DNA of 64,000 nucleotides from Hippopus hippopus (Eukaryota; Mollusca; Bivalvia; Cardiida; Cardiidae), in assembly GCA_946811185.2 (NCBI GenBank), contig OX328108.1, positions 2,875,501-2,939,500 of the forward strand, written 5' to 3'. Positions 30,411-41,500 of the stretch are shown piece after piece. How positions within the stretch are numbered: the stretch's first letter is position 1; every line of letters begins with the position of its first letter. A program made the translations under genes and the position numbers. A model generated the notes under the pieces. The model searched no databases. It was not told the DNA's origin and was given only the letters and a program-made list of their open reading frames with translations.

Positions 30411-30629
30411 ATCAATACCAAGAAGAAAGTCAAAAGCCAGAGCATTCAGCCACGCAAAAAAAAAATGTTGTTTTGGAAAGAGGTAACGTATTAACACGAC
30501 GCGGACATTATAATTCCAAATTGAAATACAACCCCTCTAAAGACTACAAACACAAGAACCATCTGGGGCCTAGAACCATTTCATCCTTATGATTCTTAAA
30601 TCCACTTCGGCAAGAACGTATACAAACAG

Positions 30630-30725
30630 GCGTGGTGTCCGTGGTTGTGAGGTAGAGCGTCGGCTTTGTAATCATAAGGTCCAGAGTTCGATAGCCTGGA
30701 GTAGCGGGTGTCAACCCCTGGGACT
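30630..30725 (+). repeat. Isolated tRNA-like sequence
   Basis: GGTAGAGCG (A-box-like) and AGAGTTCGATAGCC (B-box-like), 35 bp apart. It is neither a convincing functional tRNA nor part of the SINE families above. Confidence 0.35.
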
Positions 30726-30774
30726 GTTCATTTTATCACTGAGCCACGCATATGCCCTATTCAGTCAATATTAA

Positions 30775-30793
30775 CCCCCCCCCCCCCCCCCCC
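30775..30793. repeat. Poly-C run (19 C)
   Basis: Uninterrupted C19 on the + strand. Confidence 0.95.
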
Positions 30794-30845
30794 TTGCGTA
30801 CATGGCGTTGGAGTGCGATACAATTTTTCGGATCGATACTTAAAA

Positions 30846-31102
30846 CATGATCTGGCAAAAGGGGCTTAATGCATTTCTGTGATGCATTATACCACGCAAG
30901 TAATCACATAATTATGGATCCATAAAATCAGTTTTCCTAACAATCGATTGGATCTGTAGGTTGAATGGTCCTTTTACATGAAAAAAAAAAAATACAAACA
31001 GCAGTGTTTAGACCCATGTCAGCTTATGCCGACGGCGCAGGTTGACATGGGTGGATAGTTTTTGCGGACGCATTTAGCCTCCTTTTCACAGCGCATAGTT
31101 CG
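30846..31102. repeat. Family-D MITE, diverged
   Basis: ATGATCTGGCAAAAGGGGCTTA...GACCCATGTCAGCTTATGCC and partner...CTCCTTTTCACAGCGCAT. Confidence 0.75.
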
Positions 31103-31639
31103 TTTCTATTGTCGATATCTAAATGTATTATGTGATATGTTGTGAAGTAACGAAAACAAAACATCTGATATGGAACCATTTGTAGCGCTGGTGGGGCTTT
31201 TCTATGCAGTGCCCAAGGACATTCCCTTAAAAGAAAGGCTAAACTTCAATATCAATACACTGACATTTACCGAATTAACCCATAGGCTGCTAAGCGTGAT
31301 TCACTGAGCTTTATCGGACAATGTAGATCCAAGAGTCCGATAAGGAGATATTGTAAGAGTTTATAGTAGCTTATCGTTGCCATTTGTATTCAATTCATCA
31401 AGATCTGAAGAACTACTTTTTGCCTGACCCGTCAAAGAATAGATTTCAGCCGCTGTAGACTTCCCGCTGCTCTATGCACTCGGCAAGTGGAATTGATCTT
31501 GGATATAATATATCTGTAGTAATTTGCTACATTTCTCCACGGCGCCTGTGAACTTTTATATCCAATCTAGCGAGATACGTTATCGCCCGCATGACGAATA
31601 AATCGATGATGCTTGTACACTTTGAGACGGTCCCTCAGT

Positions 31640-31870
31640 GTTGCGTGATTATCCAATGAAAACACGTTTCCGGTACAAACCAATCACGTAAATCAACGAC
31701 TGTCAACGAGATCAAAATCTTATTGGCTGTATTTAGTTAACGCTATAACTTCCTGTCAGCCATTTTGATTGACATTTCAGCCCCGCCTATTGAAGATTCC
31801 TACGCCAGTTAAAACTAGGTCACACTATGTCGGCAGCTGTACACTTCAGTTATTGGAGCAAACAACACAG
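31640..31870. promoter_or_regulatory. CCAAT-box cluster, possible promoter
   Basis: CCAAT at 31653 and 31680 (+) and ATTGG at 31722 (inverted) lie within 75 bp, followed by CCGCC-containing DNA. This is one of the few MITE-free, less AT-rich stretches in the intergenic part. No coding exon was found nearby. Confidence 0.25.
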
Positions 31871-32084
31871 CCGCGCTAAAGAGAGAAAATATGTGTATCG
31901 AGTTTAGCTACTGTTTATTTTATTTCGTTTAACGTTGTAAAACGCTTCCTACATTAAAATCTAACAATTACTATGAATGTGAATTGTATTTCTTCTATAT
32001 TTCTTTCACATACACAAGCATTGGCTTTTAAAATACAAAATGTCAAAACTACTATCACACAGACGGTGAAGTATTTCTCTGTAA

Positions 32085-33140
32085 CCTCTTCACCAAACAA
32101 CAGAAATTTAGACTTGTGCAAATTCAAACCATTTGCAGACGACAAACAATAAGTGGCTCAATCGATGAAATTTGTATATGAAAGGTTAGAAAACATTGTG
32201 GGAAAAGAAGAAAATGCTGGTTACCAGCATTTTCCTCTTTTCCCACAATGTTTTCAGATTCCTACAGGGTCATTAAAAAAGTGTTATTGTTTGATACAGA
32301 GCTAGCTGCTGTTTATAATACTTTGTTAAATTTTTTAAAACGCTTCCTATTTTGCAAACTAACCATTCCAATGACTGTGTGGTTTATAATTCTTCTTCAT
32401 TTTTAGTCATACCCAAGCAATAGCTTTTAAATCTTCACGAGACGATAAAATTGTAGGCTCTCCAAAGCACTTTCAGATGATAACTCTAATTTGAATCAAA
32501 TATGATAAGACTTGTCAATGAAAGAGTAAAAAAAAAAAAACATTGTGTAATAGGGTAAAATGTAGATTATATTTGTCTATGAGAGAGAGAGAGAGGGTGG
32601 AGAATTAACTGGCAAAAGGAGAAAATGCTGGTTAGATTTGTTTATGAAAGGGTAGGAAACCTTGTGGCAAAAAGGAGAAATGATGGTTAGATTTGCCTTT
32701 GAAAGTGTAGAAAACAGTGTAGAAAAAGGAGAAGATGATGACATGATTTGTCCATCAAAGGGTAGTGAACAATGTAAAACAAAGACAAAATGCTGCCTAG
32801 ATTTGTCTCTGAGAGGGTAAGATTTAGCTATGAAAGGGTAGAAAACATTGTGGAAAGAGGAGAAGATACTGGTTACCATGTTTTCAAAAGCTTTCTTCCT
32901 CAGGGTTGTTAACCCAATACCAAACGACAAAATTTCAACCTTGTTTAAACTTAAAGCATTTGCAGACGACCAATTTAATGTTACTTAAGACATGAAATTT
33001 GTCTTCCGAAGAGTAGAAAACATTGTGGAAAAGGAGAAAATGCTGGTCACCAGCATTTTCTCCTTTTCCCACAATATTTTCAAAAGGCTTCTCTCTTAGG
33101 GTCATTAAAAGTCGAGATTGTGTGGTAAAGGGGTGAACAC
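32085..33140. repeat. Cluster of family-A MITEs
   Basis: Good copies at 32085-32300 and 32925-33140. Between them (32500-32920) is a run of five degraded half-copies of the unit 'TTTGTC-ATGAAAGGGTAGAAAACATTGTGG-AAAGGAGAAAATG', in tandem. Confidence 0.7.
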
Positions 33141-33298
33141 AGAATTGATCGGGTAAAGGTGAATAAGAGAATGGCTAAACGAGATTCGCAAACAATGAAA
33201 CATTTCTCTGTTTGTCGAAATCGTCTTATATTTCTCCATGTCACTTTCTTCTCGAAGTTTCAATTGTCTTCTTTGTGTATTTATCTAAACCCTTAACT

Positions 33299-33602
33299 GC
33301 CGAGCCCGGTGTCTCAGTCGGTAGGACTCAAGAATAGGGGTCGCTGGTTGGATCCCCAGCGCAGCAAATTTCTTTCCGAGGATTGATGATAGTAATTGCG
33401 ACAGGATTCATTCCTCTCTGGTCGCTGATCATTGTTTCGACGATGGTTATGTGGGAAAGCAGCCAGTGGCTTGGAAAGAATATCGTGCGGAGCACTGGTG
33501 ACAGAACTCCACGAAAGCATGGATAGGTGCACTGGCTGCACGATATAACTGAAATAATGTTGAAAACGGCGTTAAAAATTATACAGTCAATCAATCAATT
33601 AA
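33299..33602 (+). repeat. SINE-1, full copy
   Basis: GCCGAGCCCGGTGTCTCAGT head, body, tail CAGTCAATCAATCAATTAA. Confidence 0.85.
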
Positions 33603-33712
33603 TTTCACTGGATAAGGGTTAAATAGAGAATGGCTAAATGAGTTTCACAAACAATGAAACATTTCTGTGTTTGTTGAAGTCATCTTATATTTCACTATGT
33701 CACTTTCTTCCC

Positions 33713-34026
33713 GACCAGTCCACATTGCTAAGGTGGTACAGCGTGGTACTTGTAAACATCAAGTCTTGGGTCACTTGAGGTTGTGGGCTCGAGCCCCACG
33801 GCCGGTCATCTAAAATTACCAATAGTCTTTCGGATGAAACCTTAAACCGAGGTCCCGTGTGACGGTGCTATACACTGAGCACGTTAAAGAACCAGGCGTA
33901 ACTTAGGGTTGTTTTCGTCCTGTATCATACACTGTCCTTCGTAACAATACTAACAGCCTTCAGGGGGCGTCGCCCATATGGGCAACCTGTGGCGACGATA
34001 AATAAACGCAAATTCAATCAAATTCA
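33713..34026 (+). repeat. SINE-4 (tRNA-derived, conserved central domain)
   Basis: Head GACCAGTCCACATTGC...GGGCTCGAGCCCCACG closing with CGGCCGGTC. The central GGATGAAACCTTAAACCGAG...CACGTTAAAGAACC is a widely shared molluscan SINE domain. Tail AACGCAAATTCAATCAAATT. Confidence 0.75.
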
Positions 34027-34229
34027 AAGGGTTAAAAAGAGAATGGCTGAACGAGATTTGCAAACAGTGAAACATTTCTGTATTTGTCGAAGTCATCTTA
34101 TATTTCTTCATGTCATTTTCTTCCCAAAGTTTGAATTGTCTTCTTAGTGTATCCGTCTAAACCCGTAACCCTTTACAAGACGAAAAATATTTGGACTTGA
34201 CCAAATTCAAAGCATTAATTTTGCAGATG

Positions 34230-34390
34230 CTGGTTAGATTTGTCTACAAAAGGGTAGAGGACAATGGGGAAACTGAGTCCTGTCGCAATGACTATTATCG
34301 ATCCCAGGAAAGAAATGCGCCGGGCCAGGGATTTGGACCAGCGACCTTAAACCCTATCGACCGTGCTACCGAAGCTCGCCCCCCCCCCCC
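34230..34390 (-). repeat. SINE-1 head-end fragment
   Basis: GTCCTGTCGCAATGACTATT...GGGATTTGGACCAGCGACC...GCTACCGAAGCTCG, with the tRNA-like head in minus orientation. It is followed by a C10/T12 run (34379-34401). Confidence 0.65.
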
Positions 34391-34624
34391 TTTTTTTTTT
34401 TTAGAGAGCAATTGATTGTTTAGTGAAACTACTGCTTTCCTACAATATTTTCCATACCTTTTGATAGATTTTGAAGCAGTAATTATTTTCAGTAAATAGC
34501 TTAGAAACATCATAAAGTCAAAACGAATTTAAAATTTATACATTGAAAATATGTAAATGGTCGTAAAAAACGGAGAGTTAATCTTAAATTAATCCAGGAA
34601 TATCTCCTACTGCCACTCTATTTT

Positions 34625-34780
34625 AGCCATCTAAAGCATAATCTCGCATTTTAACGACCCTGAAGTAGACATCTTTTAAAATCATTGTGGGAAAAGGAGG
34701 AAATCATGAGTAACCAGCATTTTATCTTTTTCCAACATTTTTTGTACCTTCTCAAAAACGATTTCCGTCACTGTAGACAC
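34625..34780. repeat. Family-A MITE
   Basis: CATAATCTCGCATTTTAACG..., centre GGGAAAAGGAGGAAATCATG and partner. Confidence 0.65.
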
Positions 34781-34787
34781 ATAAACC

Positions 34788-34995
34788 CCTAGGCTGCTTA
34801 GCAAGACTCAAGGACCTTGTGCAGACAGTGTAGATCAAGATCAGACTGCACAAAACGTGCAGTCTGATCTTAGATCTAAACTGTCTGATAAGGAGATATT
34901 ATCCTCCAATGAATTAACTTTGAAACAGCAACCTATGGGTTTTTACTATCGACTTGAAAGTTTCATTTCACTTATTTAGCAGGATAAGGGTTAAA
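34788..34995. repeat. Family-B MITE
   Basis: CCCCTAGGCTGCTTAGCAAG, core GATCAGACTGCACAAAACGT and partner, right end TAGCAGGATAAGGGTTAA. Confidence 0.85.
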
Positions 34996-35051
34996 TATGC
35001 CGTCGTCGGCAAATGCTTTCGAAATAAAAGAGTCTAACATTTAATGTTAAC

Positions 35052-35641
35052 CCTTAACTCTTTCAGCCCCAAATAATTCAATATTAGTTTTTTTCCATGA
35101 ACATTGGCGAGTTCTGATTGGCTGAAATTTTTTTTCATAGCTCCATGAAAAAAAAATATTAGCAGTGCCGGAACTACTTTTGCAGTCAAAGTACTGTAAA
35201 CAAACATGTATACGAGATTTCATAATGTTTTTCTTTCTGATTTCAGATCTTTATCGAGTCCGAAGTTCAAATTGCTAGCTGAATTTATTTTCTCTGAATA
35301 TTGAAAAAAATATCCAACAGTAAATTCAAAGAGAGAGCTGAAAACTCATTGTCACTTTGCTGGGTCCTAACAAACTTATTTTCAGCTTAGTTCTAGCGTA
35401 TTGAACTTCTAATAATAAATCTACTAAACCTGCAAATGTTCAATACTATGATGACGTCACGAATTTACGTCATTTTTACGTCATGAACCAGCAGTTTTAC
35501 CGCGCTATGAATTATGAATGAAATGGACATGCTTGACAAAACAAAGCGGACGGTATAGATCAAAGATCAGACTGCACGTTCTGTGCAGTCTGATCTTGAT
35601 CTATGCCGTCCGCAAAAGTCACCATGGCGCCGAAAGGGTTA
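35052..35641. repeat. Family-G element, long form, TTAA-ended
   Basis: TTAACTCTTTCAGCCCC start, GGCGCCGAAAGGGTTAA end, B-like core GATCAGACTGCACGTTCTGT near 35560. The short form (200 bp) is at 25410-25610. Confidence 0.6.
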
Positions 35642-35847
35642 AATCGCCTTTCACTATTATAGTTACCTTTGCGGCCAGTGTAGATCAGGACCAGACTGCA
35701 CACAACGTGCAGTCTGATCTTTGATCTACACTGTCCGCTTTGATAAAACGCTACTGACAAGAAAAATTGCCATCCATAAATTTGCAATTAACTTGGTTTC
35801 ATTTTAGAATTAAAATGTCCGTTAGCTTATTCGGCCGTTTATTCATA

Positions 35848-36510
35848 ACACGTTACCACACAATCCCCAGTTTTAACGACCTGAGGAAGACAGCCTCTGA
35901 AAACATTGTGGGAAGAGGTGAAAATGAAGGTAACCAGCATTTGTAAGTAATACTATGCTGTTTTACGCCGTTTTCAACATTATTTCAGTTATATCGCGGC
36001 AGCCAGTGCACCTACCCATGCTTTCCTGGAGTTTCTGTTTCCAGTAGTTCGCACTTAATTTTTCCAAAGCAACAGGTTGCTTTCCCACATAATCATCGGC
36101 AAAATAATGACCAGCGGTGAAAGAGAAATGAATCTTGTCACAGTGACTATCATCACTCCCCGGAAAGAAATTGGCCGAGCTGGGGATTCGAACCAGCGAC
36201 CCCTTTTTTTTCAATTCCTGTACGGTACCCACTGCACTACCGTGGCTCGATGAAAACGTTGATCTCTTTTCCAATTTACAAAATTCTAGACTTTTTTTCC
36301 CTCAAATTCAAATCATTTACAGACCACATATCAAAAGTGGCACAAATGATGGAGCTTGCCTTTAATACAATAGAAAAAACTGTGGGCAAAGAGGTTACTA
36401 GTTATTAGTATTTTCTCCTTTTTCTACAGGAACTGGCATTTCCTCCTTTTCCAACAATGTTTTCAATATGTCTTTATCTCAGGGTTAGCCCTTTACCACA
36501 TAATCCCAAG
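35848..36510. repeat. Family-A MITEs with an embedded SINE-1
   Basis: An A left half (35848-35946) is broken by SINE-1 (35948-36250, minus). A degraded A copy follows at 36265-36510. Confidence 0.65.
35948..36250 (-). repeat. SINE-1, nearly full copy
   Basis: In minus orientation: head CGAGCCACGGTAG..., B-box region GGTTCGAATCCCC, body, truncated tail. Confidence 0.8.
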
Positions 36511-36639
36511 TTTTCACGACCAAGACAAACCGAAAACTGCTATAAATGTCATAGAGGATTACGATTTGAATGAAAAGGAAATTATTTGTCTTTTTTTTTT
36601 CCTCCTTACCACAAGACAAACATGTAGACTTTTATTAAC

Positions 36640-36862
36640 TCGTTACCAAACGACAAAACTTTAGACTGGTCCAAATTGAATGCACTTGCAGACTACAAAA
36701 TAAACGTAACTCAAAAATTGAAATTTGTTTCCAGCAGGGTACAAAACATTGTGGGAAAAGGAGAAAATGCTGGTTACCAGCATTTTCTCCTTTTCCCACA
36801 ATGTTTTCAAAAGGCTTCTGTCTCAGGGTCGTAAAAACCAGGGATTGTTTGGTAAAGGGTTA
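36640..36862. repeat. Family-A MITE, complete reference copy
   Basis: Left CTCGTTACCAAACGAC..., perfect central palindrome at 36745-36808, right AGGGATTGTTTGGTAAAGGGTTAA. Confidence 0.88.
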
Positions 36863-36928
36863 ATTGAAAGCATCTGCAGATAACAATATGAATTTGGCGC
36901 ATACGTGGAGGGGGCAATTGTCACTAAC

Positions 36929-37190
36929 CCCGTCCTGGTAGCTCAGTGGTTCGTGTATCTCTTTTGACCTGGTGGTTGTGAGGTCGATACCCGGTTGAGG
37001 CAAACTTTTTTTCCGGCGATTTTTCGCACCTCACCCCTGATGCATGTGAGAAAAGTAGTCCGTGGCTTGAAAAGAAAGTTGTGTCAGTACTGGTGTGAGA
37101 AAGCCAAGAAACACATGCGTAGATGCACTGACCGCTGTGACCTATGCTGTTAAAACGGAGTTGAACTCCCAATACACAACAAACTAAAAG
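36929..37190 (+). repeat. SINE-2 (tRNA-derived)
   Basis: Head CCCGTCCTGGTAGCTCAGTG...GAGGTCGATACCCGG (A and B boxes), body TGTCAGTACTGGTGTGAG, A-rich tail. Relatives at 18258-18428 and, inverted, 63791-64000. Confidence 0.75.
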
Positions 37191-37352
37191 GGAAAAGGTT
37201 GCAGAGAAACTCAAGGGAGGTAACTTGAAAACAAAATCGTTATATTTTAATTCTGGGTTAGCTCTCGTTAGACTTTTATGACAGTCTAATTTTTGTCGAT
37301 ACATATGAAAGCCCACCTTGCAGCCATTTATTGAGTTATTAAACCTTAATTT

Positions 37353-37662
37353 GCCGAGTCCGGTAGCCAAGTCGGTAGCGTACAAGACTTGGAAACAGGG
37401 GGTCGCTGGTTCGATTCTCCAGCTCGGCGAATTTCTTTCCGATGATTGATGACAGTCATTGCGACAGGATTCATTCCTCTCTCAAATTTAATCATTATAT
37501 CGACAATAGTTATGTGAGAAAGCAACTGTGGCGTAAGAAAAATATTGTACGAATAATTGGTATAAAAATCGCCAGGAGAGAATGGATAGGTGTACTAGCC
37601 ACCCCGATATAACTGAAATAATGTTGAAAATAGCGTTAAACACCGTACAAACAAATAAAAGC
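37353..37662 (+). repeat. SINE-1, full copy
   Basis: GCCGAGTCCGGTAGCCAAGT head, CTGGTTCGATTCTCCAGC B-box region, body, ACAAACAAATAAAA tail. Confidence 0.85.
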
Positions 37663-37687
37663 CTAATTCGTGTTTGTCATTATTACT

Positions 37688-37915
37688 ATCTAACCATTTA
37701 CAACACAATCTCGAATTTTAACGACCGTGAAAAGGAAGGCTTTTGAAAACATTGTGGAAAAAGAGAAAATGCTGGAAGCCTACATTTTCTCCTTTTCCCA
37801 CAATGTTTTCTACCCTATCCAATTAAATGAATCACCATTTAAGCTACGTTTTATTTGTCATCTAGGAATGCTTTCAGCTTGGTTCAGACCAGATTTTACC
37901 GTTTGGTAAATAAAT
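37688..37915. repeat. Family-A MITE
   Basis: TTACAACACAATCTCGAA start, centre GGAAAAAGAGAAAATGCTGG and partner, right arm ending CCGTTTGGTAAAT. Confidence 0.75.
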
Positions 37916-37917
37916 AA

Positions 37918-38029
37918 CTAACCAGACGACATAATTTCAGCCTTGTCCAAATTGAATACACTTGCAGACGACAAATCAAAGTTTACTCAAGGCATGATAT
38001 ATTTCTTTCAAAGAGTAAAAAACATTGTG
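37918..38029. repeat. Left half of the family-A MITE hit by the Polinton
   Basis: ACCAGACGACATAATTTCAG...GAGTAAAAAACATTGTG; the other half is 53811-53925. Confidence 0.85.
38024..38029. repeat. Left target-site duplication (ATTGTG)
   Basis: ATTGTG directly precedes the first base of the element and is identical to the copy at 53811-53816. It is also part of the AACATTGTGGG motif of the family-A MITE. Confidence 0.95.
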
Positions 38030-38386
38030 AGTAGTTATATAAATGGGGTATCTAGACAGCTTTTTATAAAATAAGCCATTTTTCCCAAGGCATTTCCATA
38101 TTTCTACGAAAATCTATTTCCTCATAATTCTAAGAAAATAAATTTCCTCATATATCAACTCTCAAGTCATCTGGTTTAACAACGCATCCACTAACCAACG
38201 CATCCACTAACCAACGCATCGATTAACAATTGTGCCCATTAACAATGCATCAACTAATGGGCCCCATGTGTCAACACAGGATAAGTCTATGCATGAGGGA
38301 CCATATAATTACTATAATCATTTTACCTTAAATTCAATTTTTAAGTATTTGATAATAAAAAAGTGGGGAAAAATTTTTTGAATTTT
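38030..38386 (+). repeat. Left terminal inverted repeat of Polinton (357 bp)
   Basis: Matches the reverse complement of 53470-53810 with about four substitutions. It contains one extra 16-bp tandem unit (CATCCACTAACCAACG, present twice here and once on the right). The repeat is rich in short direct repeats of the ACGCATC(C/G)A type. Confidence 0.95.
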
Positions 38387-38415
38387 AATTGTTTTATTTT
38401 TAGAGTAAATAAAAT

Positions 38416-38514
38416 ATGAGTGTGTTAAATAGATTTTCTAATGAAGAATTAAAAAAATTAAAAAAACATATAAAAAAGCAAGTATTAAAAAAGACTGAGG
38501 AAGGTTTTTTATAA
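38416..38514 (+). CDS. Possible 32-aa basic peptide at left end of Polinton
   Basis: The ATG follows AAATAAAAT, and the frame encodes a lysine-rich, probably helical peptide (NEELKKLKKHIKKQ) ending at TAA 38512-38514. It lies between the left terminal repeat and PolB, runs convergently with PolB and ends at a shared hairpin. Its length alone cannot prove coding. The placement, the AT-box before the ATG and the terminator-like hairpin after it are the support. Confidence 0.35.
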   Translation: MSVLNRFSNEELKKLKKHIKKQVLKKTEEGFL

Positions 38515-38515
38515 A

Positions 38516-38544
38516 TATAATTTAATTTGTAAAATTAAATTATA
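38516..38544. terminator. Hairpin between convergent 32-aa ORF and PolB
   Basis: A 13-bp perfect inverted repeat (TATAATTTAATTT / AAATTAAATTATA) with a 3-nt loop overlaps the PolB stop codon and directly follows the small plus-strand frame. It is a candidate bidirectional 3'-end signal. Confidence 0.45.
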
Positions 38545-41500
38545 TTTTATGATGCCCCCAAGCTAAAGTATCAATCTTGTCTTCCAAAACAAACCTTTTA
38601 TCATCACTTGACCCTAACGCTTTTTTGTTTAACTCTTCAGTATACATATTATGGCCCTTACTTCTTAAAACAGTCATCTTTCTATACTGGTCCTTTTCTG
38701 TAAGCAAACACTCTTTGTAATTATTAAAGTTTATCTCTTTCTTAATAACCGCTTTTTTAACACCTTTACATCTTTTATCTTCCTCACCATCTAAAGTTTT
38801 ATAAGCATACATTTTTGCTCCTAGACCAACAAACTCAGTCATAATCTTACCACCTAACTCATCTTTAAACTTTCCAACTACTCTCGCATTACAATCATTT
38901 TTTAAGAAATGGTCTTTAGGATAATTGCTTGTATCAAACATTTCAAACACATCTTTTTCCATATCCTTATACAAATTTTTAGTTTCTATCTCAAGAATAA
39001 AACTATCTGTATCAGTATAACACATTCTAACCTTTTCACCATACTTATCTTTAAAGTAATTATAATAAGTTTTTTGCATATGTGTTTTACTGATGTCTAA
39101 GATGCTTAATCCTGAGTAAATAGGTTTATCATATTTTAACTTAGTTTTTTTCATGTGTACCGCTACTAGGTTTTCATCGAACATTGTTGTGTGGTTATCG
39201 TTTGGTTTTGCTACTAATTTTCTATAACGCTCCTTACTAGAAACCAGTTCTATCGTTACTCTATTTCTCAGGTTTTCCATAGTCTTACCAAAGACTGAAT
39301 TATTCATCAACTTAAAAAAATCTTTCTCAAAATTATTTTTAGCTGCTTTTCTTAGTTCAATGTTTGTATCAATATATAATTTAAGCCATGGGCTTTCCTC
39401 AAACTTAATTCCTCGATGTATTTTAGTAATCTTTAAACCTAAATCAACACATGTTTTTAAAGCTTCATGATGAATAATATAATTCTTTTTATTATTTAAG
39501 TTTGGAATAAGTTTTTCTACTTTTTCTATTTTTAAACGTTCAGGTGCTAAAGGAAAGTCATTGTGTAAATCGTGTAATTCTTCAGGATATTCTAAATCTA
39601 CTTCTAATATACACGGTATTTTTTGCCAAATTTCTAATTCTTTACCCATCATCCATTTAAAACCATGAGTAGGAAGGGGACAACTCATTGCCCAAGGGTA
39701 AAGACTGTTTGCATCTATATATAATAAATATTTTGACGGTTTACTAGAATCGTATAATTCACCCATATCCTCATTATTTGCTCTCGCGTGTCTTTTACTA
39801 CACATGCTAACACCTCCTTTGATACCCTTTTCAACCATTAAAAGCATATCAGGATTAGATAAAAGCTCTAGGTTTACTCTCGTTATTTTTAATGCTGCAT
39901 CCCAAGCTAAACCAGGAGCAGTATAATACCAACTAGGGTCTAAGTCATAGTTTTCACGACAAACATCTCTAAAGTTTTCGAAAACATCCGCTAAAAGCAA
40001 TACATCTATTTTGTTGTAAAGTTCTAAGTAATCCTTCAACGTTTTCATATTAAAAGCTTTCCAAACCTTTTGCGCATGAGCATAATCTTCATCTGTAATT
40101 CCTTCTTTGTTCAAACTTGAGTAAAATGATTCTTTGGGTGGTAATTTCTCTTCTTTAAGTTTATCAAATGAATCTAGGTACTTATAAGGAAAGACTCCTT
40201 TTCTCCTAACCAAGGGCAGCAGGTTTCTAGTGAAATATTTTGATAAAATTTTTAATTGACTTTCCTCTAAGTTGTTTGAAAGTTTATCTAAACTAGAACT
40301 CATAAACTTAAAACTATCAAGGAATCTAATTTTATGGTTTATATTTTTTCCTACCCAAATGTCTTTACTAAAACTAATATATTTCTCTTCATTATTTGGA
40401 ATACACTCAATCTTCCCATCAGATTTACCAAGACATTTAATAAAAAGATGAGAGTCATATCCACTAAGATTATGAAGGTATACAGGTGTGAAGTTAGGAT
40501 TTTTAGCTTTTAGGTTACATTCATTATGCGCGGCGCCTCTATATTTACCTGTAAAATGACAATGGTCTTTTACTCTAAGATTATCTTTTGTAAACTTATT
40601 GCCACAAATCCAACAGCGTGTTTGTTGTGTATGTTTCATTTTTTCCTCTATTGTAATTTCAATAGGTTTTGGGTTTTGGTGATATTGTTGATGAATTTCT
40701 TGTATATCATCTTTTAACCATTTTATAAAAACTTCCTCAGCATTTTCTCCAACATAACTTCTTTTTATAGGAGCACACACAGCATCGTCAAAACATTTTA
40801 TAATATAGTAAAAACTACAAGGGACATGCTTTTGACGTTGTATAGTATAACTTTTTTCTGGGTTTGGTTGGCATGTGTGTATTGGTTCCAAAACACTTTC
40901 AAAATCAGCGTATACAACAAAGGGAACCTCAAGTTTTCTAGCATGGTTTTCAAAAGCTAACATGGTACCTGGTTTTGGCATTTCTAAAGTAATAGGTTCG
41001 TGTTCGTTACAGTATTTTTTATGTTTTTCCAAAAGTTCTTTACTACCAAAATGATTTAGACATCGTTTACAAAATTCTATATTTCCATTATGACTATTTG
41101 TTACTTGTTTTCTCACTAAACTATTAAATTTTTTTATGAGGGCATAGTGCATGTTTTCCTCATCTTTAATAAAAAGAAGGTTGATATGATTACTTTTTTC
41201 ATCTTTTGTAAGCCTAAGAGGATAAATATATTCCTTATATCCATACACGTTTACACTAATTTCTGAATTTTGTTTTTCAAACTTATCGATACCCTTAAAC
41301 GAAACAGGACTCTCTATTCCCTCCATGTTTACACTACTTTCCTTCTTTTGCAAAGCCTTGTCAACTATTTCTGCATTATGCTCTTTAGGGTTTAATGCTC
41401 TTAAAACACACCATAAAAAGCATTTGTCATCTTTATTTTTCATATTGATAACTGCTTTTTTGTTAGCAATCCATTTTGGTAAAGGTAACCAACCATTAGC

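Larger units (their letters stand above)
33165..34165. repeat. Three tandem copies of a ~130-bp unit separated by two different SINEs
   Basis: Unit copies at 33165-33298, 33605-33712 and 34027-34165 share GAGAATGGCTAAACGAG..., CAAACAATGAAACATTTCT and TGTCACTTTCTTC. SINE-1 (33299-33602) and SINE-4 (33713-34026) lie between them. Confidence 0.75.

Noticed and set aside
35518..35787. Overlapping plus and minus frames of about 70 codons containing [11 protein letters not shown] / SKIRLHVVCSL
   Set aside because: Both are readings of the B/G-type hairpin cores and recur wherever that repeat occurs.
38030..38386. LTR retrotransposon interpretation because an integrase is present
   Set aside because: The terminal repeats are inverted, not direct. 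The integrase is of Polinton type, and there is no reverse transcriptase or RNase H.
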